A stretch of DNA of 64,000 bases from PLanc-01 sp035342095 (GTDB lineage Bacteria; Planctomycetota; Phycisphaerae; Sedimentisphaerales; Anaerobacaceae), in contig DAOQWL010000001.1 in NCBI GenBank assembly GCA_035342095.1, positions 1-64,000 of the forward strand, given 5' to 3'. Within the stretch, counting starts at the first letter, position 1. Every line of letters starts with the position of its first letter. Shown here piece after piece: positions 32,485-41,327 of the stretch. The notes beneath the pieces were generated by a model. That model saw only the letters and a list, made by a program, of their open reading frames with translations, was not told the DNA's origin and made no database searches. Both the position numbers and the translations under genes were made by a program.

Positions 32485-34083
32485 ATGCGGTTGAGTATTC
32501 GCGCGGGTGTCATCGTCGTATTCGGGATCGTTTCGTCGGGCCTGTCCCTGCCGCACCATACCCTTGCGGATGTGCCGCCCGCAGAGGCAAACACGCCGAG
32601 GATCGATCTGATCGTTCGGGACAGCTACCTGCCCGGCGTCCCGGTGCTGGTGCGGGTCCAGGTCGTTGATGCGAACGGCGTCGTGGACCGGGATGTCTGG
32701 GACGCCAATGCGGTCCTGTCCGTGTCGGGCGAGATGGTTGTCGAGCCTGCGGTGGATCGCGTGACCTTGTGCAACGGCCTGGGCAGCGAGCTTGTCACAT
32801 TCACCGGCGGCGGGGATTTCGATCTGACTGTCTCGGTGGGAAGTCTGGCCAAGACCGTCCGGCTCGTGGACTGGACCGATGAGCCGGTGCAGGTTGTCTC
32901 GGGCACGCTGGCCGAGTCGCAAACGTGGAGCGGCGTCTATCATGTCACGGCCGGCGACCTCACAATCCCCGCGGGCGTCACGCTTACGCTGTCGCCCGGC
33001 ACGCTCGTCCTGATCGACGGTGCGGCTTCCGGAACGGACGGTACGGACATCGACGTGCAGGGGGCCATCGAGTCGCTCGGCGTCGCGGCCTCCCCGGTCA
33101 CGTTCACGGCCTTCACGCCCGGCTCCCACTGGGGCGAGTTGCATCACGCCAACGCACAACCCTCCACGTATCGCTTCACGGAGATCATGCAGGCTGGACG
33201 CTCGCCCAAGGTAGGCCACTCCAATTCCGGACCCGCGGTCCGGGCGTCGAATTCCATCCTTACGTTCGACCAGGCCTCCCTGACAGACAACGCGGGCAAG
33301 ATCATGCAGGCGTCGGACGGCGCGGAACTGGTGTTCCGCAGCACGCTGTTCGCCCGCTCGGTGATGGGGCCGGAGATCTCGGGCACGTCACTGTCGTTCG
33401 ACGACGGCTGGATCATGGACATGCGGGCCAAGGACGACGCCGACGGCATCTATATCCACAGCCAGCGCGCAGGGCAGTTGTGCCGCCTGGCTCGCAGTGT
33501 GATCGCGGGCGTGGACGACGACGGGATCGACACCCTCGGCTCCGACGTCGAGATCGAGGACTGCATCGTGCGGTCCTGCAAGGACAAGGCGGTCAGCGTT
33601 TACGGCGGCGAAACGACGATCCGTCGGTGCCTCCTCGTGCAGAACAACCTGGCCCCCGAGGACACGACCAACGCGAGCATCGCGGCCAAGGCCTTCGAGG
33701 GCTCGACCGCGGTGGTCAACATCGATCACACGACGCTCGTGACGACGAGGACGCCGGGCTTTCTGGACGTCGCGATTCAGTCGCACAACAAGTACGGCGT
33801 CGAAACCGGGACGATCCGCTACAACGTGACGAATTCGATCATCGACGCCACGGAGCCTGTCTACGTGCAGGCTCCCTACCGCGTGTCCGACATCCACATC
33901 AGCTATTGCGACGTCGTCGGCGCTGAGTGGCCCGGCGTGGGCAACCTCGCAGACGACCCGCTGTTCGTCGATCCCGCGCACAACGACTACCGGCTCGACG
34001 CGAACTCGCCCTGTCTCGGCACAGCCAGTCCGGACAGCAATCTGCCCGATCTCGGCTACTATCAATCCGCACAGGGCGACTGA
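32485..34083 (+). CDS. Secreted right-handed beta-helix protein
   Basis: 532-residue exported protein. A signal peptide ends near HTLADV (about residue 28). An Ig-like module follows (about 35-150), then a parallel beta-helix from about 170 to the end, with the common opening WSGVYHVTAGDLTIPAGVTL, repeated coil turns such as DDDGIDTLGSDVEIEDCIV and AVSVYGGETTIRRCLL, and the frequent ending DDPLFVDPAHNDYRLDANSP. This fold is typical of polysaccharide-binding or lyase proteins; no catalytic site can be named. GGAGG lies directly before ATG 32485, so the TTG at 32491, six bases later, may be the true start. A strong terminator follows at 34093. Confidence 0.82.
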   Translation: MRLSIRAGVIVVFGIVSSGLSLPHHTLADVPPAEANTPRIDLIVRDSYLPGVPVLVRVQVVDANGVVDRDVWDANAVLSVSGEMVVEPAVDRVTLCNGLGSELVTFTGGGDFDLTVSVGSLAKTVRLVDWTDEPVQVVSGTLAESQTWSGVYHVTAGDLTIPAGVTLTLSPGTLVLIDGAASGTDGTDIDVQGAIESLGVAASPVTFTAFTPGSHWGELHHANAQPSTYRFTEIMQAGRSPKVGHSNSGPAVRASNSILTFDQASLTDNAGKIMQASDGAELVFRSTLFARSVMGPEISGTSLSFDDGWIMDMRAKDDADGIYIHSQRAGQLCRLARSVIAGVDDDGIDTLGSDVEIEDCIVRSCKDKAVSVYGGETTIRRCLLVQNNLAPEDTTNASIAAKAFEGSTAVVNIDHTTLVTTRTPGFLDVAIQSHNKYGVETGTIRYNVTNSIIDATEPVYVQAPYRVSDIHISYCDVVGAEWPGVGNLADDPLFVDPAHNDYRLDANSPCLGTASPDSNLPDLGYYQSAQGD

Positions 34084-34092
34084 CCCATAAGA

Positions 34093-34123
34093 AAGGACTG
34101 CAAGCGCGTGGCTTGCAGTCCTT
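34093..34123. terminator. Bidirectional terminator between convergent exoprotein genes
   Basis: A perfect 13-bp stem AAGGACTGCAAGC / GCTTGCAGTCCTT with a 5-nt loop, 9 bp after the beta-helix stop and about 55 bp beyond the stop of the convergent gene. Confidence 0.75.
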
Positions 34124-34177
34124 CCTGTGTGTGTTTCTGCCTGCACCCCAACAGGCAGCAAGAGCGTTGCCTGCCGG

Positions 34178-36013
34178 CTACTGGCTCTGTCGATAGTACC
34201 AGCCGGTCAGGACGAATTCCTCGTGTGCGCCGAGCAGCAGTTCGGGCTTCTGCAGGGCGGCCAGGATGTTCTGCTGGATCGGCAGATCCGGAACCCTGGC
34301 GATGGTCATCGTCCCGTTGACATACCAACCCCATTGGCCTGCCTGGCGGATGTCGGCGTACTTCCCGGTCGCCGCGGTCACGGTAATCAAGGCATCGGGA
34401 CCGTCGTTCACCGCGACCCCAAAGGAACACACGATGTTGCCGTCCGCGTCGAAGGTCGCATTGGCCGCGTTGACATCGCCGACGAAGGTGCCTGTGACGT
34501 CGCCCTTGATCTGGCCTGTAATCTCGGTCTCGGTGGCATCGTTGTAGCCAGTGAGGGTGATGTGGCCGCCAAACGGGGACCGCAGGACCATGTCCGCGCC
34601 GATGCTGGGTGCGCCGGTGGTCGTGGTCTCCAGTTGGCCGGTGACGCTGTCCCCAAGGAATGTCGCGTTGACCGTTGCGGGACAAGTGTGCCAGGACCAG
34701 GGACCGCCCGTCCAGGTCTGCTCCCACAGGCCCCCGGCGGCGCCGAAGCTCGTCGCGACGCCCGTTCCGTACTCGCAGAAATACCGTGGCTTTTTGCCTT
34801 CGTCAGGAACATACCTTTCCATAAGCTCAAATTCACCCAGTCCGCCAATCAGTGCCACGTTTCCACCCAAGGCGGTGAAGATGTTGCCCTGGAGGCTTTG
34901 GCCCTCAATAAGGGGAATGGCATATGAACCGGCGAAGGCCATCTCCCAGTCTCCGGTCGGTTCTACATAGGCAAATACTCCGGTTGTCTTTTTGACCGTC
35001 ATCGTCAGTTTAGGGCCGGGTGCATGGAATGGGGCGAGGAACATCCCGGAGCCCTCGTCCACAAGGACCCGTGAGGCGTTGATGTCAATCACATTTACGC
35101 CTGTGCCGGTAAGAGTCATCGTTCCGGTGACCACGTTTTTGTTGTACGGGTCATGTGCCGACAAGGTGAGTGTACCACCAATCGGAAGGGTCGCCACCAA
35201 ATCGGCACTGATATCGGCTGACGCCGTGGTGCGAAGGTCCAGGACAGCAGATACATTGGAGTCCAGCAAAGACTGGCCAGTACTATCACACCATGTCCAG
35301 GGACCTTGACCCCAGTTGAGTTGCCAAGTAGCCCCCCCGGCGAACAATTGGGTCGTAGTTCCGGATCCGTAGTCAACGAACCCAGAAGGAAGAACAGTCA
35401 GGATGAATCCGCTGAGACCACAAGCATTCAGGTGGGACAGTACACTGATGTTGAGAATGGGATCGTTGGCAACAAACTCATACTTGATCAAGTAGCCGCC
35501 TCGGCCGCTAGTGTATCCTTGTTGTGCGAAGGGGTCGAAATTTGAGACAATCACCTCGTCCTCAACAATGAAATCGAAACTGCGGCTGGCCTGCGGTTCG
35601 TAACTCAGAACTTGCAGAAGATAGGACTGACCCACACCTAATCCCGCTACATCTATCGAGATTCCGAGGGGAGCTGTACCGTAGCGGTAAGCGAAGCCAT
35701 CCAGCAACTGATTAAGACCTGCATCATTTGTGCTCGGAGACGGACCCCACCACGTTGCTGGTCCCTCACCGAGGACATCAAGTGTTATGTTGGGATGATC
35801 TTGATCCTGAGAGAAAGTGATTCCACCTATCGTGGGATTTCCGTTGTTGCCAAAATTGACGGCATACAGAATACTGCCTGATAGGTCCAGATCTTCCAGT
35901 TCGTCTAGATACAGTATCTCTGGATTCTGGCCTGTTGCCTGACCTACCAAGGCGGCCAAGACAACGGCCAAAACCACGACCGTCTTTGTTCCTCTTCTTC
36001 GCACGCGTCCCAT
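34178..36013 (-). CDS. Secreted malectin-like protein with two tandem beta modules
   Basis: 611-residue exported protein of unknown role. A signal peptide ends near GQATGQ (residue 28). Residues about 45-215 look like a malectin-like carbohydrate-binding domain (ILYAVNFGNNG, YLLQVLSYEP, GFILTVLP). Two related modules of about 190 residues follow, each opening with a W-rich segment (WQLNWGQGPWTWCDS; WEQTWTGGPWSWHTC), continuing through a thread with GG.LTLS or GGHITLTGYND, and closing with a GDWEMAF or GQWGWYVNG strand and QxNI.AAL helix. The first half appears less GC-rich than the second, so the gene may be a recent fusion. It is not part of a visible operon. Confidence 0.75.
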   Translation of the reverse strand: MGRVRRRGTKTVVVLAVVLAALVGQATGQNPEILYLDELEDLDLSGSILYAVNFGNNGNPTIGGITFSQDQDHPNITLDVLGEGPATWWGPSPSTNDAGLNQLLDGFAYRYGTAPLGISIDVAGLGVGQSYLLQVLSYEPQASRSFDFIVEDEVIVSNFDPFAQQGYTSGRGGYLIKYEFVANDPILNISVLSHLNACGLSGFILTVLPSGFVDYGSGTTTQLFAGGATWQLNWGQGPWTWCDSTGQSLLDSNVSAVLDLRTTASADISADLVATLPIGGTLTLSAHDPYNKNVVTGTMTLTGTGVNVIDINASRVLVDEGSGMFLAPFHAPGPKLTMTVKKTTGVFAYVEPTGDWEMAFAGSYAIPLIEGQSLQGNIFTALGGNVALIGGLGEFELMERYVPDEGKKPRYFCEYGTGVATSFGAAGGLWEQTWTGGPWSWHTCPATVNATFLGDSVTGQLETTTTGAPSIGADMVLRSPFGGHITLTGYNDATETEITGQIKGDVTGTFVGDVNAANATFDADGNIVCSFGVAVNDGPDALITVTAATGKYADIRQAGQWGWYVNGTMTIARVPDLPIQQNILAALQKPELLLGAHEEFVLTGWYYRQSQ

Positions 36014-36453
36014 AGTCCTATCCTCCTTTGGGCAAGTTGATGCTGAACCGGCTGATTGCCCCTCTTCGGGACTGTCCCAAAGATGCTGCCCCAGCCTCGT
36101 CTGCTGCCCGTATTACGCGATGAGGACGGAAATCTCGCCGCGAACGATGAAGAATCTTGAAAACTCGTCGAATCTCTTCAACAGGTCGTTGTCTCCGGTT
36201 AGAATGATCGGAACGATGGAGCAGCAGGGATGCCGATGAGTCGGGAGACCGAGAAGGTAGCACGGGCATCCTGCCCGTGAGTCCCCCTGGGCATCGCGCC
36301 CTGGGCAAGGGCTTCTGGCGGGCAGGGCCAAGCCCTGCAGCGCCGCTGCGCGTCGGGGATGGCCCTGCGATTCATGGGCAGGATGCCCATGCTACGACGA
36401 ACCGACTTCTCGGATACCTTCCGAGAAGGTCCAAGACGAGAGGGACCAGAAGG
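36014..36453. repeat. Non-coding gap with GGGCAGGATGCCC dispersed repeats
   Basis: 36232-36420 carries several copies of the short palindrome family GGGCATCCTGCCC / GGGCAGGATGCCC with CACGGGCATCCTGCCCGTG at its left and CATGGGCAGGATGCCCATG at its right. This family is widespread in planctomycete intergenic DNA and yields false open frames ending in HGQDAHAT-like peptides. 36014-36230 holds nothing I can name. Confidence 0.6.
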
Positions 36454-37176
36454 ATGGCCAGGCCATACGATCATACGTCTATGGGCGGCGCAGGCCGGGA
36501 GTTTCCGCCCACGCAGTGGACCCGGATTCTCAGTGGCGAGCGGCGGGAGGCCCTCCTGGCGGAACTGTGCCAGGCGTACTGGAAGCCCATCTACTGCTAT
36601 CTTCGCGCCAAAGGGTTCGGCAACGAGCAGGCGAAGGACCTCGTGCAGGGCTTTTTCAGCGAAAAGGTGCTGGGCGAGGAACTCCTTCGCAAGGCGGACC
36701 CCGAGCGAGGCCGGTTCCGCAGTCTCCTCCTGCGAGCCGTGCATAATTACGCGATCAGTGTGCAAAGGGCCGAGAAACCCTGCCGATCCCTCGACGAGGA
36801 CCAGGAACCCGCGAGCCTGGATAGCGACCCGGAGACCGCGTTCGATCGCGCCTGGGCGGATCAGCTCCTTCAGGAGGTCCTCAGGGAGCTGGAACTGGAA
36901 TGCTCCGCACGAGGCAAGGCGGCACACTGGCGCCTGTTCCGCGATTGGTTTCTGGAGCCGGGCGGCGACGAGGGCAGGCAACGAATGGACGCAATTTGTG
37001 CCAGGCACGGCGTGCCGGACGTGTCGACCGCGTACCACATGGTGGAGAACCTCAAGCGGCGGTTCCGCGCGATCCTGCGGGATCGCCTGAGCCCACTGGT
37101 CGGTCCTGGAGGCGACGTGGAGGAGGAAATCCGCAGGTTCATCGAAATCTTCTCCCACGGTCCGGCGAGAAAGTGA
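36454..37176 (+). CDS. ECF-type RNA polymerase sigma factor, planctomycete type
   Basis: 240-residue sigma factor. The opening REFPPTQWTRILSG is the usual start of the planctomycete extracytoplasmic-function groups. Region 2 follows (AYWKPIYCYLRAKGFGNEQA, KDLVQGFFSEKVL), then region 4 near the end (YHMVENLKRRFRAILRDRL). The linker is longer than in classical ECF factors. The start is taken at ATG 36454; an ATG at 36481 is a shorter option, and the open frame upstream is repeat sequence. The gene is followed by a small unknown gene and then, on the other strand, a WD40 kinase, a neighbourhood seen in planctomycetes where a kinase may control the sigma factor. Confidence 0.85.
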   Translation: MARPYDHTSMGGAGREFPPTQWTRILSGERREALLAELCQAYWKPIYCYLRAKGFGNEQAKDLVQGFFSEKVLGEELLRKADPERGRFRSLLLRAVHNYAISVQRAEKPCRSLDEDQEPASLDSDPETAFDRAWADQLLQEVLRELELECSARGKAAHWRLFRDWFLEPGGDEGRQRMDAICARHGVPDVSTAYHMVENLKRRFRAILRDRLSPLVGPGGDVEEEIRRFIEIFSHGPARK

Positions 37177-37224
37177 CCATCCAAGCGTATATCATGTGGC
37201 CGGACCACGAAGGCGCATTGGAAA

Positions 37225-37345
37225 GGCGTGTGAAGATCGAAACCACGAAGGGCACGAAGAGCACGAAGCAGAAAGAGAGTTGCCTGTTGCATCGGCGAGA
37301 CCATTTCCGGTCTTCGTGTGCCCTTCGGGCACTTCGTGGTGGGAA
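37225..37345. repeat. Dispersed CACGAAGGGCACGAAGAG hairpin repeat
   Basis: CCACGAAGGGCACGAAGAGC (about 37241) pairs with GTGTGCCCTTCGGGCACTTC (about 37316). The translated forms (TTKGTKSTK) are a common false ORF signature in these genomes. It separates the sigma factor gene from the next small gene. Confidence 0.55.
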
Positions 37346-37369
37346 CCTCTTGGTTTCGGCTGAAGACCG

Positions 37370-37894
37370 ATGGATGGACAAGACGACAACATGGAATTGA
37401 ATGACGGACAGAAGACCCGCCTGCTGAGCCTGGGTCTTGAGCCGGACCGGCCGGGCGCGATGCCCGACGGGGATGAGCAGCGGGGCGATCTGCTCTGCGA
37501 CATCCTGCGGCGCCCGCTCCCGACGGATGGACGAGGAGAGCCCGCCGCAACAGTCGCCCAATCGCACCCGGTCTTCCGGTTGGTCGCGGGCCCGCCCCTA
37601 CGGGAGCTGCTCCTGAACCCCAAGACCGACATTGCAGTACTGAGAAAGATCAAGGAGTACGCCAAAACGATGGGGCAGAATGCCGGGACGGAAACAGAGA
37701 AGGACGCATTCCTCGCCGTTTATCTCGCGGCCATCGCCGCCGCGGGGCTCTTACACTCCGACCGGATCACAGAGCACTCCGACACAGACCTCGTCCGGTT
37801 TCTTGACTTCTTTGCTCGTGTGTCCTGGATGCCGAGAGACATGGCTGATCTCATAAGCCGTGCAACGGGACCTCGCCGGATACTGGCGCTTTGA
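37370..37894 (+). CDS. Small helical protein of unknown function next to a sigma factor
   Basis: 174-residue protein without signal peptide or membrane segment. The first 70 residues are low in structure and Arg/Asp/Gly rich. The second part (from about residue 70) is a helical domain with LLLNPKTDIAVLRKIKEYAK, AFLAVYLAAIAAAGLLHSDRI and a final MPRDMADLISRA helix. I do not recognise a named family. Position right after an ECF sigma factor suggests a regulator or partner of it, an inference from context only. An ATG at 37391 is an alternative start. Confidence 0.6.
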   Translation: MDGQDDNMELNDGQKTRLLSLGLEPDRPGAMPDGDEQRGDLLCDILRRPLPTDGRGEPAATVAQSHPVFRLVAGPPLRELLLNPKTDIAVLRKIKEYAKTMGQNAGTETEKDAFLAVYLAAIAAAGLLHSDRITEHSDTDLVRFLDFFARVSWMPRDMADLISRATGPRRILAL

Positions 37895-37972
37895 TGACTC
37901 TGATGATGTCCCACGTGCCCTCGCTGGCAGTCAGGCATCTGAACTGGGGACATAGACGAAACCCCGCCCCAG

Positions 37973-40900
37973 TCATCGTGATAGACCACTCGGCTGTCTC
38001 TTCTCTGCGGCCTCGATTTCCTCCCACGACGGGGCCCGCCAGAGGTGTAACTCGCCCTCAATGCCACAAGCCGCCAGCCACCGGCCGTCCGGGGAAAACT
38101 CCAGAAATCCAAACATGAAACCCTGGCCCGCAAGTGTCATAAGCTCACGGTCAGTTGACAAATCCCAGAGCTTGACGGCATCCCGGCCGTTGCCACCGGT
38201 GGCAAGGCGACGCCCATCAGGGGAGAACGCCACCGCGTGAATGCCCTGCATGTGACCGTTGAAAGCGGCAATTGGTTGGAACGAGGATGGATTCCAGATC
38301 GCCACGGTTCCATCCAACGCGGTACTGGCAGCCTGCGAGCCATCGTCGGAGAACGCGACACTCATGACTCTATGTCGATGGTTGGCGCTCGCTGTCGCCA
38401 ACGACTCCCCCGTTTCGGCATTTAGCCAGCGCACAGCCTCCGCGTCGCCGACTATCAGGCGGCAACCGTCGGGCGAAACCGCTGCTGACAGAAAGGGACT
38501 CAGCGTGAAGGTTCGGACGACTTCCCACGTGTATGTATCCCACCAGATCGCCTTTCCCTGGGCGTCAACCGAGAGCAACCGCCTGCCATCCCCTCGGAAG
38601 CGAAGCAAACGGCCGGGAGCATTCGCGTCGCTCAGATTGCACAGCAGGCGGTGCTCGGCGCAGGACCACACGCGGATTATTCCGCTTCGACTTCCACTGA
38701 CCAGCAGAGTCCCATCCGGTGAATACGCCACTGCCGAGATGTCGATGCCTACCGCGTGTATCTGCTCGGTTTCCGCCCACGTGTCCGTATCGAGCAAGCT
38801 GACGATGCCGGCGCGCGGTATCGCCAAGATCCGCCCGCCTGGAGCAAAAGCCGGCTGCGCGAATTCACCCAGAGTGATGAGTTTGGGTTGCGCCTCTTCC
38901 GCCCGCGGGTGCGCATCCCAGAACGCAACGATGCCGTCCCTGCCGGAACTGGCCAACGTGGCGCCGTCCGGCGAAAGCGCCAATCCCCAGACCTCGTCAC
39001 TGCTGCCCCGGAGAGTGGCCGAGCACCGTCGCTGCCCCACATCCCATATCCGGACGGTTTGGTCGGCGCTGGCCGAATACAACCGGCGACCATCCACAGA
39101 GAAAACCAGCCTGGAAATCCAGGAGGTATGCCCTTCCAATGCCCCGAGAGGTTTGCCGGAGGCGGCATCCCAAAGCCTGATGGGACCGCCGGCAAATCCG
39201 CTGCCACTGGCGATGACGAAGCCGTTCGGCGACCAGGCCACGCACGTGATGGGTTCCGGGTGGGCCTGCGGGATGTCGAGAATCGTGTCCCCGCTGGTGA
39301 TGTCCACCGCCTGAACATGATGATTGGACTCCCCCATGAGTAGGACGTTTCCGTCCGGCGAGAAGTCCAACACGCCTTGCCAATCCAAGCTACTTATGCC
39401 AGGGACTCGATGAACAACAGTCCGCCCGTCAACTTCCCAGACGGCGACCTCATGCGAGTAGCTCAGGATGGCGAGCCGGGTTCCATCCGGCGAGAACTTG
39501 AGTGCCTGGACGTTGTCAGCAAGGGGAAGCTGGCCCACCAGATCCCACATGCCGGTCCGCCAGAGTCGAATATAGTTGCCAGCGTCGCTTGCCAGCAGAT
39601 CACCACGAGGTGAGAACGCTACGAGGCGGCCATCGTTCGTCTGAAGGCTCGCAGTACGCCTGTGATTGGGCACATCCCAAATCTCGACGAATGCCCCGGC
39701 CACCGCGAGCAGCCTGCCATCGGGCGAATACGCCACCGAGCGGGTTATCGCCGGATAACGGCACAGTTCACCGATCGCGTCGCTCTGGCACTCTTGGTGC
39801 AGGTAGCGCCACTCCCAGTTCCGCAGATCAGCTTCGCCGGACGCGGGCCGGGAGGTCTCCATGAGTCGCCGCGCGCGGCCCAGGTCGTTCATCGCGAGCG
39901 CCTGCTGCGCCAGGCTCATATTAGACGCGTAGACCTGGGCCTGGATCTGCCGGCGTAGGGTAACCTCCTTCCCACGTGCCGCTTCCGCCCGCGAGTACAT
40001 CGCCATGCTTACCACCAGCCCCACCAGCAGAGTGAGCAGCATCGCCGTTGCCGCTCCGACAATAACGGCATGCCTCCGCACGAACTTCCTGACTCGGTAG
40101 GGGACCGACTCAGGGCCGGCCAGCAGAGGTCTGCCCAGAAGATAATTCTGGATGTCGTCAGCCAACTCGGCCGCCGAGTGATAGCGACGAGCTGGCTCTT
40201 TGCGCATCGCCTTGAGTGGAATCCATTCCAATTCTCTCCGCAATAGTCTGGCAAGAGTCTGGGGATCGGTCCGTCGCTGCTCGGCGATCCTCTCTGTAGT
40301 TTCGCCTAGGCTGCTCAGACGCGTACTTGGTGTTCGCGGCTCCTGCTCGCGGATCACGGCCCGGATGTGGTCCACGCCGCGGGAGCGCAGGTCGGCGGGG
40401 TCGAAGGGCAGTACGCCCGTAAGCAGCTCGTAGAGGACCACGCCCAGCGAGTAGACATCGGAGCGGGTGTCCACGCCGCGAGTGTCCATCTCCGCCTGCT
40501 CGGGACTCATGTAGTCGGGCGTGCCGATGAATTGGCCTCGTTCGGTGTAGAGTGTCTGTTCCGTCAAAGGCTGACTGAGGGCCTTGGCGATCCCGAAGTC
40601 GATCACTTTGACCAGCGGTCTGTCGTCCACAGCGGTCACGAGGATGTTCGAGGGTTTGAGGTCGCGGTGGATGATTCCCTTCTGATGGGCGTGCCGGATC
40701 GCGTGGCAGACCTGGAGGAACAGCCCAAGTCTTTCCTTGAGGTCGAGCTTCTCGCGGTCGCAGTACTCCGTGATGGGCAGGCCTTCGATGTACTCCATGG
40801 CAAAGTACGGTCGGCCCTGCGGCGTGGTACCGGCGTCGTGGATCTGGGCGATATTCGGATGGTCGAGCAACGCCAATGCCTGCCTCTCCGCTTCGAAGCG

Positions 40901-41215
40901 GGCGATGACCTGCAAGGAGTCCATGCCCGGCTTGACGATCTTGAGGGCTACCCGCCGTCGGATCGGGTGCTCCTGATCGGCGAGATAGACGACGCCGTAA
41001 CCGCCTTCGCCCAGGACCGTGAGCACCTTGAACGGCCCGATCTCGGCGCCAGGGCCAATTCTCCCCTCGCCGTATGCAGCCGTAGTCTCACCCCTGCCTC
41101 CGGAGAAGAAAGGCTTCTTCGCCCCGACTCGTTCGCCATTTTGTTCCTCTTCGCCCAGCATGCGTGATTGCCCGGCCTCGAGAAGGTCACGACTTCCGCA
41201 CCGACACCCTTGCAT
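37973..41215 (-). CDS. Ser/Thr protein kinase with C-terminal WD40 propeller
   Basis: About 1080-residue membrane kinase. The kinase domain covers about residues 60-340 of this form: GEGGYGVVYLA, Lys in VALKIVK, the catalytic loop IIHRDLKPSN, DFG and GTPDYMSPEQ. A juxtamembrane segment and one membrane span (VIVGAATAMLLTLLVGLVV) follow, then a long coiled linker. About eleven WD40 repeats (FSPDG...LAS...IRLWD) would form one or two beta propellers outside the membrane. Such kinases link extracytoplasmic binding to signalling; partners are unknown. The ATG at 41215 has AAAGGGG 4 nt upstream. It converges on the sigma factor pair and is divergent from dnaE. Confidence 0.9.
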   Translation of the reverse strand: MQGCRCGSRDLLEAGQSRMLGEEEQNGERVGAKKPFFSGGRGETTAAYGEGRIGPGAEIGPFKVLTVLGEGGYGVVYLADQEHPIRRRVALKIVKPGMDSLQVIARFEAERQALALLDHPNIAQIHDAGTTPQGRPYFAMEYIEGLPITEYCDREKLDLKERLGLFLQVCHAIRHAHQKGIIHRDLKPSNILVTAVDDRPLVKVIDFGIAKALSQPLTEQTLYTERGQFIGTPDYMSPEQAEMDTRGVDTRSDVYSLGVVLYELLTGVLPFDPADLRSRGVDHIRAVIREQEPRTPSTRLSSLGETTERIAEQRRTDPQTLARLLRRELEWIPLKAMRKEPARRYHSAAELADDIQNYLLGRPLLAGPESVPYRVRKFVRRHAVIVGAATAMLLTLLVGLVVSMAMYSRAEAARGKEVTLRRQIQAQVYASNMSLAQQALAMNDLGRARRLMETSRPASGEADLRNWEWRYLHQECQSDAIGELCRYPAITRSVAYSPDGRLLAVAGAFVEIWDVPNHRRTASLQTNDGRLVAFSPRGDLLASDAGNYIRLWRTGMWDLVGQLPLADNVQALKFSPDGTRLAILSYSHEVAVWEVDGRTVVHRVPGISSLDWQGVLDFSPDGNVLLMGESNHHVQAVDITSGDTILDIPQAHPEPITCVAWSPNGFVIASGSGFAGGPIRLWDAASGKPLGALEGHTSWISRLVFSVDGRRLYSASADQTVRIWDVGQRRCSATLRGSSDEVWGLALSPDGATLASSGRDGIVAFWDAHPRAEEAQPKLITLGEFAQPAFAPGGRILAIPRAGIVSLLDTDTWAETEQIHAVGIDISAVAYSPDGTLLVSGSRSGIIRVWSCAEHRLLCNLSDANAPGRLLRFRGDGRRLLSVDAQGKAIWWDTYTWEVVRTFTLSPFLSAAVSPDGCRLIVGDAEAVRWLNAETGESLATASANHRHRVMSVAFSDDGSQAASTALDGTVAIWNPSSFQPIAAFNGHMQGIHAVAFSPDGRRLATGGNGRDAVKLWDLSTDRELMTLAGQGFMFGFLEFSPDGRWLAACGIEGELHLWRAPSWEEIEAAEKRQPSGLSR

Positions 41216-41259
41216 TATACCCCTTTGGGCGGTGTTTGCCATCGCTCGCTGGAACCGTC

Positions 41260-41289
41260 TTGACAAGTGCTTCGGTCCCAGCCTATCAT
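41260..41289 (+). promoter_or_regulatory. Sigma-70 promoter of dnaE
   Basis: TTGACA and TATCAT are separated by 18 bp, 39 bp upstream of the ATG at 41328; one of the best promoter matches in the window. Confidence 0.6.
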
Positions 41290-41327
41290 GCTCCCTGAAG
41301 GATGGGTTGTCATGGGATTCATAAGCT

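Noticed and set aside
36113..36230. Short minus-strand frame ILTGDNDLLKRF... resembling the end of a PIN domain
   Set aside because: Fewer than 40 residues, no upstream domain, next to dispersed repeats; too little to call a remnant.
36277..36453. Upstream open extension of the ECF sigma gene
   Set aside because: It encodes the HGQDAHAT-type peptide produced by GGGCAGGATGCCC repeats, a known false coding signal.
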